Source of the DNA: Colwellia sp. RSH04
GTDB lineage: Bacteria > Pseudomonadota > Gammaproteobacteria > Enterobacterales > Alteromonadaceae
Direction: 5' to 3'
Length of the DNA stretch: 64,000 bases
NCBI RefSeq assembly: GCF_003545765.1
Contig: NZ_QXIO01000003.1
Coordinates: 372,001 to 436,000 of the forward strand
A model generated the notes under the pieces. That model was not told the origin of the DNA. It saw only the letters and a list, made by a program, of their open reading frames with translations, and made no database searches. Below are positions 39,840 through 49,403 of this stretch, piece after piece. The first letter of the stretch is position 1. Each line of letters starts with the position of its first letter. Made by a program: the position numbers and the translations under genes.

Positions 39840-42800
39840 TTATCTATCGACTTCACGCTGATAAATAATACGATCGTTGCCGCGGTATAAGCCAAAAGTT
39901 AAGGTTGCTCTTGGGTTATCATCAAAAGCATCATTACCAGTCCAGTCAAACTGTAACCACGGTGGTACTTCATATTCGACCCTCAGAGGACCTTGACGAT
40001 TACTTGGTGGTGGCGCTGAAAACTTCAACGCAGGAGAAAGCCCACTCTCTCTATAAACACCTACAGTAAAGCTTTCACCATCAACACTGGCATCTGTGTG
40101 TGCAGGCGTAAGATTATCTGTATTATCTGCATCAACTAATCGATAATCCCATAAGGCTAATCCGCCACTACCTAGGGTGCCTGATATAGACTTAGTTGCA
40201 ATTTGTGGAATCATACAGCTTTCATCAGGGTTATTAATATACTCAACACCATTAAAATATTGAATAAACATTGGCATAGGCAAGTCTTGTGTTTCTGGTG
40301 CAAAACTATTTTGCATTAACCAACGCCCAAAACGTATTTCAACCCCTTCGGTAATCACGTTCTCTTTAGGGGTAATTGAAGCAGCAGAACCAGCATACAA
40401 AGCAACACCATCGTCATCAATAATGGTATCAACGATAAAAGGAATGCGCGCCTGAAATGGTGCTAATTCAGAGCGATTATTGTGCTCATAAATAAAATGG
40501 TCGGTGCTATTAAAGGTGTAAATCAATTCGCCATTATTATCACCTACTACAGGATTACTACCTGCACTCATCACCGAGGAAATTCTCACTCTATCATCAA
40601 CAACAGGTGGAACAATGGGCTTTCTCTCTTTAACATCATCCATAGTCGGTTCAAGTATGGTGATACCTGAGGCAGCTAATTTAGTAAACCCTGCCTCGGT
40701 ATAATTCTGTGTGACGACATTATTTATATTATACGCGGTAATCTTAATTTCAGGTTCATCAGCGGCGGCATAAGAGATAGCACCTGTTGTATTGCCACCT
40801 TGAGTAATCGTTTGCCCTGCATAGGCCCAATCTTTATTTTCACATAACAGCTGCGTGCCATCTATGTCATGATTAGCCGATAAGCTTCCCGTATTATTGA
40901 CTGTTTGTATGAAGTAAGCAGGATAAAAACGACCTACGTTAGCAATTTTTCCTTGAATCTTCCCTAAACCACTGCCAAGGTAGTCCGCATTCTTCAATTC
41001 TGCGTCAATGGTAATAATACCGACTTCACTATAAGTGAGCGTATTATTCACCGAACTATTATTAGCTTCTATAAAGAAATTATCTGAAATTTGCTCAAAT
41101 ATACCTGCATTGCCAGGTGTTGGTAATTGAAGGGCACCTGTTAACGTTACTTGCTCATTGGCAAAATGTAATGCAGTAGTATTTGCAGATACTGATGTTA
41201 AATCATCAGGGTAACCATCACTATTACCATCTTGACCACTCGCCCATTGAACAGCCGTTGTCGTAATAATAAAATTATCGCCTGCCACTTTAAACTTAGT
41301 GCCATTTGCCCGAGAACCAGAGACAATCTCTGCCAAAGCCTCAGCATTATCACTATCTACATTTTCATCAAAAAATAACTTAAAAGCAAAAGGGCGCACG
41401 ACAAAAGCATTAGAAGAAACAGACAAGTCTAAATCTTCTGTATTGCCATCAGCATCACTCACTTGCACCGTCTTTTGTGCATTAAGTATTAATTTACCCG
41501 CGTCAGGATAATTAATATCAAAAAAGGCTTTTGAATCGGTATTAAAACGTAGGCTAGGAGCAGATACCGCAGTAGAAATAGCATGAGAAGTACCATTATT
41601 GGTTAACATTAACGCATTAGTGCAAGCACTGCTGTCACCATGACAAGTATATGACAAGTTGATTGGTACATCACCGCCATCGGGAAACAGCCCTACGCAA
41701 GCACCACTGTTATCATCTGTTTTAACGGCTTGAATAAATAAATTACGTGCGTTGTATTCAACATCGGAAGATTTTCCCGATAACTGCGTTGGAATACCGT
41801 CATTTAATGCATTATCAATAATGAAACCAGCCGTCTTAAAATCAACATCACATGGCGTACCATTGCTGTTTCGACATTCGTACCCTTGAGCTAAACTTAA
41901 CTCGGCATTACCTGCAACAGTGTAGCTATAGTCGGTATTGACACTACCGCCTGAAAAATTGATGCTCTTATTTGGTATACCATTTATCAATAAGTCAACA
42001 GTAAAATTGTCTATATTTAAAGTATTACAGTCAACGTCCGCGCAAGCGCGAATGGTAATATTATCTGCCTGACAAGTGAGCCCTTCTCCGTCTAAGGTAT
42101 CAATTTCAAAATGATCTAAATAAATATCACAAGGATGAGTTGCTTGATAGACATCATTAACTTCAGTACTGCTTAAAGCATAATCATAAATGCGCACTTC
42201 ATCGATACGACCATGAAAAAAGCGAGAACTAATACCTTGATCTTGACCTATCTGCAATGGGTTGCTATTGACAGGTAACGTGCCAGCGTGACTTAACGAC
42301 CCTCTATTTACGCCATTAATATAAATATTCTGCTTGCCATCACGATACGTTATAACAACATGATACCAATTGTTTGCGGCAATATTAGCGCCTGAGGTAC
42401 TGAAACTATTGTCTCCCCACCACCAAAATATTTCCCCTTGCGGGTTTAAGTGAAATTCATAATTAGTATCTTTTGATACTATCGACTTTAAACCAGAACC
42501 TGGAATAGATTCGGGATAAATCCAAGTAGACACACTTAATGCCTCAGACAAGTCTAAAAGGTCATTGTCGGCTATTTGTACGTAATCATTTACACCATCA
42601 AAAGTCCCAAAGCCACACGTTCCGGGGTTGCCTGCACGAGCAGGATCACTATTTGATGTCAATGCACCGCCCAGCGCTTGGCCATGTAAAGCGTTTATTT
42701 CATCCAATACTTCACCCGCAGAGCCATTCCAAAGCAGCTCATCCATACGCCACTCGGCAATGATTGACTTAGCACATCCATTGTCGTCATCCATATCGGT

Positions 42801-44723
42801 TTGAATTTCTGTCGGTGTTAAGACTTTGTTATAAATTCTGACTTCATCATAATCACCCCGAGATGAATAAGGCGAAGCAATTACAGAGTTACCCGCTTGG
42901 GTATAGTTTGATGAATTATCACCGAAAACAATTCGATTAAACTCACCTAGTGCACCGTTAGTATTGCGTGTTTCTTGAACTCTCAAGACGCCATCAACAT
43001 AAATAGCAAAGCTATTATTGGTAAAATCCCAAGTAGTGGTGACATAATACCAAGTATCTTTAACTCGGTTATTACTCCCTTCAATGATAGTAAAATCAGC
43101 ATCAGCAGAGTCTTCAAACGCAAACTTTAATCGTCCGTTTTGTTGAATTTCTAAGACAAAATACTTATCTGTCGCTGATTGTTTACTCGCATCAAAAAGA
43201 ACACGCTCTTGCCCTTGGTCCCAATCAATTGAACTATTAAACCAAAAGCTAATTGTCCCTTGAACCCCTACTTCATTAATAGTTGGCCCTGCTCTAAAAG
43301 CATCGGTGATACCGTTATAATCATTCCAACTTTCACTTTCAAAGCCTCGGCAATACTTACCATCAGGTGTCGACAAACCACCCAAAATATTATCCGCATG
43401 GTTATCATAACCACTAGTGTCATCTATTTGCGTATTAAAATCTGGTTGCTCAAATTTATATTCCGCCACCAAGGGAGAACAAAATACTGGAGTTCGAGTT
43501 GTTCCATCATAGTTATTTTTAACAGATTGATTGGCAAAAATCTCTTGGATTTGTGTTAATGATAAAGCGTTATCAAATACGATAAATTCATCTAATGGGG
43601 CTCTGAACCCTTGGGGGGAACCACTACCTATATCATCAAATGAAGTACCTATGTATCTTAATGTACCACTTGGCATTCTACTGACAGAATCAACAAAAAC
43701 GCCATCAATAAATAATTGAGTATTGCCTGCGCTATATACCAATGTTAAGTGATGCCAATCACTATTTAAATTACCAAACTCATAGGTACCATTCGTTGAT
43801 CCTGCACCGTCATATACCCCCCAACGCCAGTTATTTTGACCGTCTAAGTACAATAAATCTCCGCCCGTCGCCATAGCACCTAAAACAAAATATTGATTTC
43901 CATTAGCTGCTGTTGGTTTTTTAAACCACGTTGAAACACTATAGCTTGCCGGCAAGGCAACAGACGTTTCAATATAATGCTGCGCGTCATCTATATTAGC
44001 AGAATACTCTATTTGACCATTAACATCAGTCGTAAACCCACCGACGGCTATACCGTTACTTGCTCCGACACTATCAACCACTTCGCCACTAACGCCCTGA
44101 TAGCGACACTCATCAAACCGATACTCTAATATCGCAATAGCTGGCGTAACACCGTTGTTACACATTCCATTGAAATCTGCATTTAAAATAGCATCACTAT
44201 CATAATTAATGTCAGCACTGGGTGTGGCACTGATATTACCTTCAGCCGCAATAGCACCATTAATATCGACTTTACCGGTAATAGTAACAGACCCCATACT
44301 GTAAATAATGGCATTGATTTCAGTATTACCGCCATCTATAGCTAAACTACCACTAACAATTATAATAAGATCTTCGGGGTTACCACTGACATTAATTTTA
44401 GCATTTATCCAACTTGCGCCCCCAGCAATATATAAACGAGAGGTTGTTTCAGATGTTGGTAAAGAGTCAACTGTAATAGTTTGAGATGATGCATTCGCTA
44501 AATAATGTTGATCGCCTAACAATAAGTTTTGAGGATTACTTAAATATCCATTTGCCCCAGTAAAAGGAGGCACATTAATAAAGCCATTTCCCAATAAGCC
44601 GTCATTAGTTGCACCGGGAAAAATATCAATACAATTCGCACTGTAACTTGATGTTGAAAATACTAGGCAAATAATTACGCCTAAGTGAATACAGGTTCTT
44701 TGCAGCAAGTTCATCAACATCAT
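39840..44723 (-). CDS. mshQ: MshQ-type LamG/DUF6701 surface protein
   Basis: Secreted protein of 1627 residues at the end of the MSHA structural operon. Visible parts: signal peptide (1-28, ending SSYSA); a beta-helical stretch (about 95-185, INAKINVSGN, SVTITGKVDINGAI); three LamG/concanavalin-like modules (about 198-410, 420-650 and 655-870), each with a W-F/Y motif, a (Y/F)(V/I)(D/N)GV strand and a closing DEVRIYN/D or DEFIVFD; then a long C-terminal region with repeated DLSVSSNAFVVRPF-type strands that fits DUF6701 (about 870-1627). It is probably a pilus-associated or surface adhesin; the ligand is unknown. It overlaps mshP by four bases. Confidence 0.85.
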   Translation of the reverse strand: MMLMNLLQRTCIHLGVIICLVFSTSSYSANCIDIFPGATNDGLLGNGFINVPPFTGANGYLSNPQNLLLGDQHYLANASSQTITVDSLPTSETTSRLYIAGGASWINAKINVSGNPEDLIIIVSGSLAIDGGNTEINAIIYSMGSVTITGKVDINGAIAAEGNISATPSADINYDSDAILNADFNGMCNNGVTPAIAILEYRFDECRYQGVSGEVVDSVGASNGIAVGGFTTDVNGQIEYSANIDDAQHYIETSVALPASYSVSTWFKKPTAANGNQYFVLGAMATGGDLLYLDGQNNWRWGVYDGAGSTNGTYEFGNLNSDWHHLTLVYSAGNTQLFIDGVFVDSVSRMPSGTLRYIGTSFDDIGSGSPQGFRAPLDEFIVFDNALSLTQIQEIFANQSVKNNYDGTTRTPVFCSPLVAEYKFEQPDFNTQIDDTSGYDNHADNILGGLSTPDGKYCRGFESESWNDYNGITDAFRAGPTINEVGVQGTISFWFNSSIDWDQGQERVLFDASKQSATDKYFVLEIQQNGRLKFAFEDSADADFTIIEGSNNRVKDTWYYVTTTWDFTNNSFAIYVDGVLRVQETRNTNGALGEFNRIVFGDNSSNYTQAGNSVIASPYSSRGDYDEVRIYNKVLTPTEIQTDMDDDNGCAKSIIAEWRMDELLWNGSAGEVLDEINALHGQALGGALTSNSDPARAGNPGTCGFGTFDGVNDYVQIADNDLLDLSEALSVSTWIYPESIPGSGLKSIVSKDTNYEFHLNPQGEIFWWWGDNSFSTSGANIAANNWYHVVITYRDGKQNIYINGVNRGSLSHAGTLPVNSNPLQIGQDQGISSRFFHGRIDEVRIYDYALSSTEVNDVYQATHPCDIYLDHFEIDTLDGEGLTCQADNITIRACADVDCNTLNIDNFTVDLLINGIPNKSINFSGGSVNTDYSYTVAGNAELSLAQGYECRNSNGTPCDVDFKTAGFIIDNALNDGIPTQLSGKSSDVEYNARNLFIQAVKTDDNSGACVGLFPDGGDVPINLSYTCHGDSSACTNALMLTNNGTSHAISTAVSAPSLRFNTDSKAFFDINYPDAGKLILNAQKTVQVSDADGNTEDLDLSVSSNAFVVRPFAFKLFFDENVDSDNAEALAEIVSGSRANGTKFKVAGDNFIITTTAVQWASGQDGNSDGYPDDLTSVSANTTALHFANEQVTLTGALQLPTPGNAGIFEQISDNFFIEANNSSVNNTLTYSEVGIITIDAELKNADYLGSGLGKIQGKIANVGRFYPAYFIQTVNNTGSLSANHDIDGTQLLCENKDWAYAGQTITQGGNTTGAISYAAADEPEIKITAYNINNVVTQNYTEAGFTKLAASGITILEPTMDDVKERKPIVPPVVDDRVRISSVMSAGSNPVVGDNNGELIYTFNSTDHFIYEHNNRSELAPFQARIPFIVDTIIDDDGVALYAGSAASITPKENVITEGVEIRFGRWLMQNSFAPETQDLPMPMFIQYFNGVEYINNPDESCMIPQIATKSISGTLGSGGLALWDYRLVDADNTDNLTPAHTDASVDGESFTVGVYRESGLSPALKFSAPPPSNRQGPLRVEYEVPPWLQFDWTGNDAFDDNPRATLTFGLYRGNDRIIYQREVDR

Positions 44724-45184
44724 AAACTCCTCGCTTCAACTTGTATTGTTCTGCTACTACGCACTACGCCTTTAGACTGGTCACTAATAGCACCGCTACC
44801 GCATTCACCTGTGCTGGTTAAACGATAATAATTAACTAGATTATGCGTATTATAGATGGCACAACTTACTGAAGCATTACAGTGCTTTAAACCATCGATA
44901 TCTGATAGATCATAGGTGTCATCAGCAGGGCATGAATTGGAATTATCTAAGGGAAAAGTGCGCTGTAAATGTGCCTGCATGCCTGAATTTGCCGCCATCA
45001 ATGCGCGAGTACCTATCACTTCTTGTGCAATAGTTTCGCTGCTGGTTGAAAGTACCTTAATTAAAGCACTACCTAACAATAACAATACAATAATAATAAA
45101 TAATGACAGCATAAGCGCACTCCCTTGTTGAGAGTCAACTTTAGTAAAATATCTTCGCTTTAAAGGATAAATATACTGCTTCAT
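44720..45184 (-). CDS. mshP: MshP, MSHA biogenesis minor pilin-like protein
   Basis: Protein of 154 residues with a hydrophobic N-terminal segment (about 25-46, ALMLSLFIIIVLLLLGSALI), preceded by QQGSA and followed by a short cysteine-containing globular part. This is the PilX/PilV-like organisation expected of MshP. It lacks the classical GFTLIE cleavage site. It lies between mshO (130-base gap) and mshQ (ATGA-type overlap). Confidence 0.85.
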   Translation of the reverse strand: MKQYIYPLKRRYFTKVDSQQGSALMLSLFIIIVLLLLGSALIKVLSTSSETIAQEVIGTRALMAANSGMQAHLQRTFPLDNSNSCPADDTYDLSDIDGLKHCNASVSCAIYNTHNLVNYYRLTSTGECGSGAISDQSKGVVRSSRTIQVEARSL

Positions 45185-45314
45185 GATTGGTCTCTTAATC
45201 TTAGCGCCATAATTAGCGACTACTACATTTTTGTATCAAGAAAAAACCTTATCTATAAAAAGGTAACGCGATATGCCTAACTTAGCAATAGACCTTCGTA
45301 ATATCAGGTTCATA

Positions 45315-46202
45315 CTAAGGAACATTATTTATATGTACTGCATTGTCGAAAACTACGCGTTCGTTATCACGTAAAAATACCAACTTTGTTTGTACAACAG
45401 CATTACGCTGTAGCGTTGCATTTAACACAATAAAAGGTATTTCAGCTTGAGAATAAACTACGTTTTCTGCCATTAAGCTTAAATTAGCGCCTGAAGCAAT
45501 TAAGTCACTCGAACTTTGCTGATTTTGCTGAAAATTATAGTTACTGTAACGTACCACCTTTGCCTCTCCCGATTGCGCAATAACACAATACGATACAGGC
45601 GAATTAATAATATAGGCTCGATTTGTTGGTGAATGTTCGGCAAAGCTTTCCGCTGCTTCTAATGTTAATGTTGCAACCTGTGCTGGCGCTATCGGCAAGG
45701 TATAATCTTCGAGCGAATAACGTTTATTATTTGCTGCAGTGTAAATATCTTCGCCATTGGTATTCGTTGGATAAACCACGATAGCATCAGAGCAATTAGC
45801 GCACACATAGTCATTACCATCAATATCAATGAAAGGAATAACCTCTAAGGTATTACTATTGTCAGGGTTAACAGGGATATCAGTATATACAGTACTTGCC
45901 AATATTGGTGTAAATTCAAGGCATTGCTCAGTGGCTGAGCTTTTCTGGCGAATACTGTTAGGAACTGCATTTCGAAGTTCACGATTAAGCCTTTCAACAA
46001 CAAATCGGGCACTAGAAATAAGCTCATCTCGCTCACTCACGTTTAAATAGGTTTGAGTCGTTAATTTAATAAAGCCTGAAATACCAACAGCCATTACCCC
46101 AAGTAAAATAATAACAATGATCAACTCCATCAAAGTAAAACCTGCTGTTCGCTTACTCGATGTATAGTGTCTATTAACTCGACTATTGAATAATTTAGCC
46201 AT
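45315..46202 (-). CDS. mshO: MshO, MSHA minor prepilin
   Basis: Minor pilin of 295 residues with a type IV prepilin leader: cleavage is predicted after Gly21 in RTAG/FTLMELIIVIILLG. The hydrophobic stalk is followed by a large globular domain with cysteine pairs (DYVCANCSDAI). PilW/PulJ-like minor pilins prime the pilus. Its start shares a base with the mshD stop (TAATG), indicating coupled translation. Confidence 0.9.
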   Translation of the reverse strand: MAKLFNSRVNRHYTSSKRTAGFTLMELIIVIILLGVMAVGISGFIKLTTQTYLNVSERDELISSARFVVERLNRELRNAVPNSIRQKSSATEQCLEFTPILASTVYTDIPVNPDNSNTLEVIPFIDIDGNDYVCANCSDAIVVYPTNTNGEDIYTAANNKRYSLEDYTLPIAPAQVATLTLEAAESFAEHSPTNRAYIINSPVSYCVIAQSGEAKVVRYSNYNFQQNQQSSSDLIASGANLSLMAENVVYSQAEIPFIVLNATLQRNAVVQTKLVFLRDNERVVFDNAVHINNVP

Positions 46203-46768
46203 TATAAATTTGCCTTATGGCTAGCAAATTCAATAACAGTACCAAGCGGTGTTTCTACCGAAACAGTTATTTTTTTAGCTAACCTGTTATTAGCTAGACT
46301 TAAACTGTCTCCGTCATAAGTCACTTCAACATTCAAAACAAAATTAGTGTAGCCCGAATCTAATCCCGCATTTATCGCGTTCACCTGCTGAGTAAAACCA
46401 TGAAAATCATCCACATCATCAAAGGTATTTATATCGTTCGCATTTTCACCCGCTTCAACGCCAAAATTAACTTCATCAGTACAATCAGGTTGAGTACCAT
46501 CATCACAGCGCAATCGACCACCTGTCATATCTGAATTATCATCAAAAGCACGGCTATTAATATCATTCATTAAGCTTTGACCTAACTCTGCCGCTTTAAT
46601 TTGTAAAATTGCATCGGCACTTTGCTCTTCGGTTGGGGCAATTAAAGAAGAGATAATAGACAGGGAAATTGATAACACGACAATCGATAAGATAATTTCT
46701 ATTAAGGTAAAACCTTGCATTTTTGCTTTAACATTGAGTAAAGCATATTTATTTAGTTTACAGGCCAT
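46202..46768 (-). CDS. mshD: MshD, MSHA minor prepilin
   Basis: Minor pilin of 188 residues with the prepilin site after Gly19 (KMQG/FTLIEIILSIVVLSI) and a small globular domain with a CDDGTQPDC disulfide candidate. It is PulI/PilV-like in size. The ATG lies 11 bases inside mshC. It stands in the conserved mshC-D-O-P-Q order. Confidence 0.9.
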   Translation of the reverse strand: MACKLNKYALLNVKAKMQGFTLIEIILSIVVLSISLSIISSLIAPTEEQSADAILQIKAAELGQSLMNDINSRAFDDNSDMTGGRLRCDDGTQPDCTDEVNFGVEAGENANDINTFDDVDDFHGFTQQVNAINAGLDSGYTNFVLNVEVTYDGDSLSLANNRLAKKITVSVETPLGTVIEFASHKANL

Positions 46769-47261
46769 GAATATAGCCCTCAGGTTCTATTTGAATCGAT
46801 AACGTTTCGACATTACTGTTAACATTTATAATACAACCACTGGCACAACCCCCTATTGGACGGCCTAACCAATCAAAGGCAATAACAGCATTGACTGCAA
46901 ACGAATTGTTAAAGGTAATATTATATCGGCTGTCCACAACATGCCCTGTTATATCAGACGCTTCATCCCAATCATCATTTAGGGTTAAATCAGTACAATC
47001 CAGACGGTCAGGTACGCCATAGCGCTTATTTTCAATGACTAGGTGATGACAATAAGTCTCACCTGAAGCGTTATCTTGACGAGTTTGCTGCATGGCACGT
47101 TGTTGCGTTAACCGTAAAGCTGATATGAGTTGTGCACGGTGACTATGTGCCTCATAAGCACTTGTACCATCAAATTTTGGCAGCACATTGACCGCTAAAA
47201 TACCCACTAAGATAATTACGGTGACCAATTCAATTATAGTAAAACCAGATTGATACTTCAT
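46758..47261 (-). CDS. mshC: MshC, MSHA minor prepilin
   Basis: Minor pilin of 167 residues with a very short leader (cleavage after Gly6, KYQSG/FTIIELVTVIILVG) and a FimT/GspH-like globular domain (RAQLISALRLTQQRAMQQTR). Four cysteines are visible, including GGCASGC. It is the first gene after the terminator that follows mshA, so its expression depends on read-through or on a separate weak promoter. Confidence 0.9.
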   Translation of the reverse strand: MKYQSGFTIIELVTVIILVGILAVNVLPKFDGTSAYEAHSHRAQLISALRLTQQRAMQQTRQDNASGETYCHHLVIENKRYGVPDRLDCTDLTLNDDWDEASDITGHVVDSRYNITFNNSFAVNAVIAFDWLGRPIGGCASGCIINVNSNVETLSIQIEPEGYIHGL

Positions 47262-47323
47262 ATGGTTAATTATATCACCTAAATAGAATTATATTTTTAA
47301 CAAAATAAAGCGCTTAAAGCAAA

Positions 47324-47347
47324 AAAGGAGAGCCGAAGCTCTCCTTT
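47324..47347 (-). terminator. Strong UUCG-capped terminator between mshA and mshC
   Basis: On the minus strand GGAGAGC and GCTCTCC form a stem capped by a C(TTCG)G tetraloop and followed by six T. The full perfect arms are 10 bases (47324-47333 and 47338-47347). It lies 22 bases after the mshA stop and should end most pilin transcripts. Confidence 0.88.
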
Positions 47348-47369
47348 ATATATTAAGATAGCAGTCTAA

Positions 47370-47921
47370 CTATAAACAAATCACAACATCAGTAACAGGT
47401 GAAGTACCTAATGCTTGAGACTCTTGATAATATGCAAAACAACTCGATTCTGCGGCTGTTGGAGCATCGTTATCTGCTGGCAAAGCAGTAGGTTCAGTTC
47501 CACCCTCAGGATAAACAACTACATATCCGGCAATTGAATCGTCTGAAATAATAAATTCATCAGCATTTACCTCTAACAATAAGGCCCAATCGTCTGCAGG
47601 TACTGTTGCAGCACCTGCTGTTGAAATAGGGTAACCCAAATCTAAATTTACTACATCACCTTGACTATTAACCACAACAGTTTCACCGTCAGCTGCTACA
47701 GCTGATTCATTACCTTGAATCAATGATTTACTGTGAACTAAGGTATATGCACTTTGCATAGAAGCTTTTACTGCTTCTAATGTTGCAGTACGTGCATCAG
47801 CTTGTAAGTTAATAAACTTAGGTGCTGCAGTTACTGCTAAAATACCTAAAATGACAATTACTACAACTAATTCGATTAGCGTAAAACCTTGTTGCGCTTT
47901 ATTTTTCATTGAATATTTCAT
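47370..47921 (-). CDS. mshA: MshA, major MSHA pilin prepilin
   Basis: Structural pilin of 183 residues. The prepilin leader is cut after Gly12 (KAQQG/FTLIELVVVIVILGILAV), and the mature domain starts with the conserved PKFINLQADARTATLEAVKASMQSAY. Two cysteines (161 and 182) can form the C-terminal disulfide loop of type IVa pilins. AAAGGG precedes the ATG. Its size, the strong ribosome site and the terminator just behind the gene point to the major pilin, with the neighbouring longer prepilin gene as mshB. Confidence 0.92.
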   Translation of the reverse strand: MKYSMKNKAQQGFTLIELVVVIVILGILAVTAAPKFINLQADARTATLEAVKASMQSAYTLVHSKSLIQGNESAVAADGETVVVNSQGDVVNLDLGYPISTAGAATVPADDWALLLEVNADEFIISDDSIAGYVVVYPEGGTEPTALPADNDAPTAAESSCFAYYQESQALGTSPVTDVVICL

Positions 47922-47990
47922 ATTAAACCCTTTACCACTTAAAAAATCATTACAAATACTATCTATAAATTAACACTAATCGTCAAGTAC

Positions 47991-48674
47991 TTATGGCGTA
48001 TTAACGTTAACAACCACTTCACTATTCGCTGCATTGTAAGTAAAGTTATTACCAATATCGATATTACCACCAGGTGAAACAAAATTACCTGCTGCATTCT
48101 TATCTAAAGTTTCTTTTAAATAAAACACACAACCTGTAAATGTTTGAGTAGCACCCGCTGAATCGATTAATTCTACACTGGTAGTGTCGGCTAAATAATC
48201 AATATTTAATCCCACGGTATTTAAGTCTGCAACCGCTGAAGACACACTAGGTGGCTGAGCAAACACCCCTTGCCACAATTCAATACAACGGGCATTTGTC
48301 ATGTCTGCTGTACTGGCATTACCGTTAACAAGGCCAACTGGATAACCAGGACGGATACTTTTAGTATTATTTGGTGTTGGCGGAGTCGTTAATGCAAAGA
48401 AGCTTCCTTCATAATCTACACGGTTCACATTAGCAGCCGTTGGGCGACCTTCTGCTTCCCACTGCGCACGAACTAAAGATACGCCTGTGGCAAAGCCACC
48501 CGCCATACCTTCAATATTTGCTTGTTTAGCTTTATCGGTTAGATCCAAAAATTTTGGAATAGCCGTTACCGCTAAAAAACCTAAAATAACGACAACAATC
48601 ACTAATTCAATTAATGTAAAACCGCGCTGGTTATTTAAGTTTTTCACATTGTATTGAGAAAACACTTTATTCAT
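47991..48674 (-). CDS. mshB: MshB, prepilin-like MSHA pilin
   Basis: Prepilin of 227 residues with the leader cut after Gly18 (NNQRG/FTLIELVIVVVILGFLAV), the stalk continuation PKFLDLTDKAKQANIEGMAGGFATG and a cysteine pair (NARCIELWQ, TGCVFYL). It resembles MshA in its first 60 residues and is the first gene of the structural half. GAGG precedes the ATG. A 208-base leader, with a hairpin, separates it from mshF and probably contains a second promoter. Confidence 0.88.
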   Translation of the reverse strand: MNKVFSQYNVKNLNNQRGFTLIELVIVVVILGFLAVTAIPKFLDLTDKAKQANIEGMAGGFATGVSLVRAQWEAEGRPTAANVNRVDYEGSFFALTTPPTPNNTKSIRPGYPVGLVNGNASTADMTNARCIELWQGVFAQPPSVSSAVADLNTVGLNIDYLADTTSVELIDSAGATQTFTGCVFYLKETLDKNAAGNFVSPGGNIDIGNNFTYNAANSEVVVNVNTP

Positions 48675-48722
48675 ATGAACCTCACAAACCTTGATGTACA
48701 GATATTAAAATCATTGTAACAA

Positions 48723-48753
48723 CGATTAATTAAATAAGTCACTTAATTAATCG
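48723..48753 (-). repeat. Perfect 11-base inverted repeat in the mshB leader
   Basis: CGATTAATTAA (48723-48733) and TTAATTAATCG (48743-48753) around a 9-base loop, 49-79 bases before the mshB ATG. No T-run follows on the minus strand, so it is not a standard terminator. It may be a leader hairpin or a regulator site. Confidence 0.6.
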
Positions 48754-48882
48754 ACAAAAACCTCTTTGAGAACAAATTATTACTAAATCTAAATCGAAAT
48801 CATAAATTCTTATTTTATAGTCATAGTGTAGCGTATTTTTATAGATGCGTAATTTAGTCTATTGTAAATACAAATTATTTGT

Positions 48883-49374
48883 TCACTTGCTTTTTGGTAT
48901 TACTTCAGTCACTTTGCCCGTTTCACTGTGATAATCAAAAAATTGCCCTGAAGGCAAAATATATCGACAATGATGAAAGTTTTTACCTTGTTCTTTTAAC
49001 TCTATTGTTGCTATAGAAAGTTTCATTAATGACATCGGCACCGCAACAGCTGCTTGCCATATTTTCTCACAAGAAAAATTATTCTTTGTGATATCTAACC
49101 AGCCATTTTTATTTACTGAAAACCTTTGCTTAGCTTCACTATTAAGTTGTTTAAGTGTTACAACGCTAGGCTTATTTTCCATCAACCACTGGGCATGTAC
49201 TGCAATGACAGTGCTATTAAAACTTTGCGCTAAACGGTTAAAGCCCGTCGTGGTTATTTGTTCTTGCTGGTCAAAATAATAACTAATAAACACTTTCATC
49301 AACAACGCGAGTAGGACAACCGTGATAATAAACTCAGTCAGAGATTTTTCTCGTTTCTCGACTTTATCAATCAT
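48883..49374 (-). CDS. mshF: MshF, MSHA biogenesis protein
   Basis: Protein of 163 residues with one N-terminal membrane helix (about 13-31) and a small periplasmic part with one cysteine pair (NNFSCEKIW, FHHCRYILP). The helix start, KSLTEFIITVVLLALL, looks like a prepilin stalk with the conserved Glu, but the leader glycine needed for prepilin peptidase is missing. Its position between mshG and mshB identifies it as MshF. The exact function is not established. Confidence 0.85.
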   Translation of the reverse strand: MIDKVEKREKSLTEFIITVVLLALLMKVFISYYFDQQEQITTTGFNRLAQSFNSTVIAVHAQWLMENKPSVVTLKQLNSEAKQRFSVNKNGWLDITKNNFSCEKIWQAAVAVPMSLMKLSIATIELKEQGKNFHHCRYILPSGQFFDYHSETGKVTEVIPKSK

Positions 49375-49403
49375 AGCCTTATCCTAGCGCACATAACACA
49401 ACG

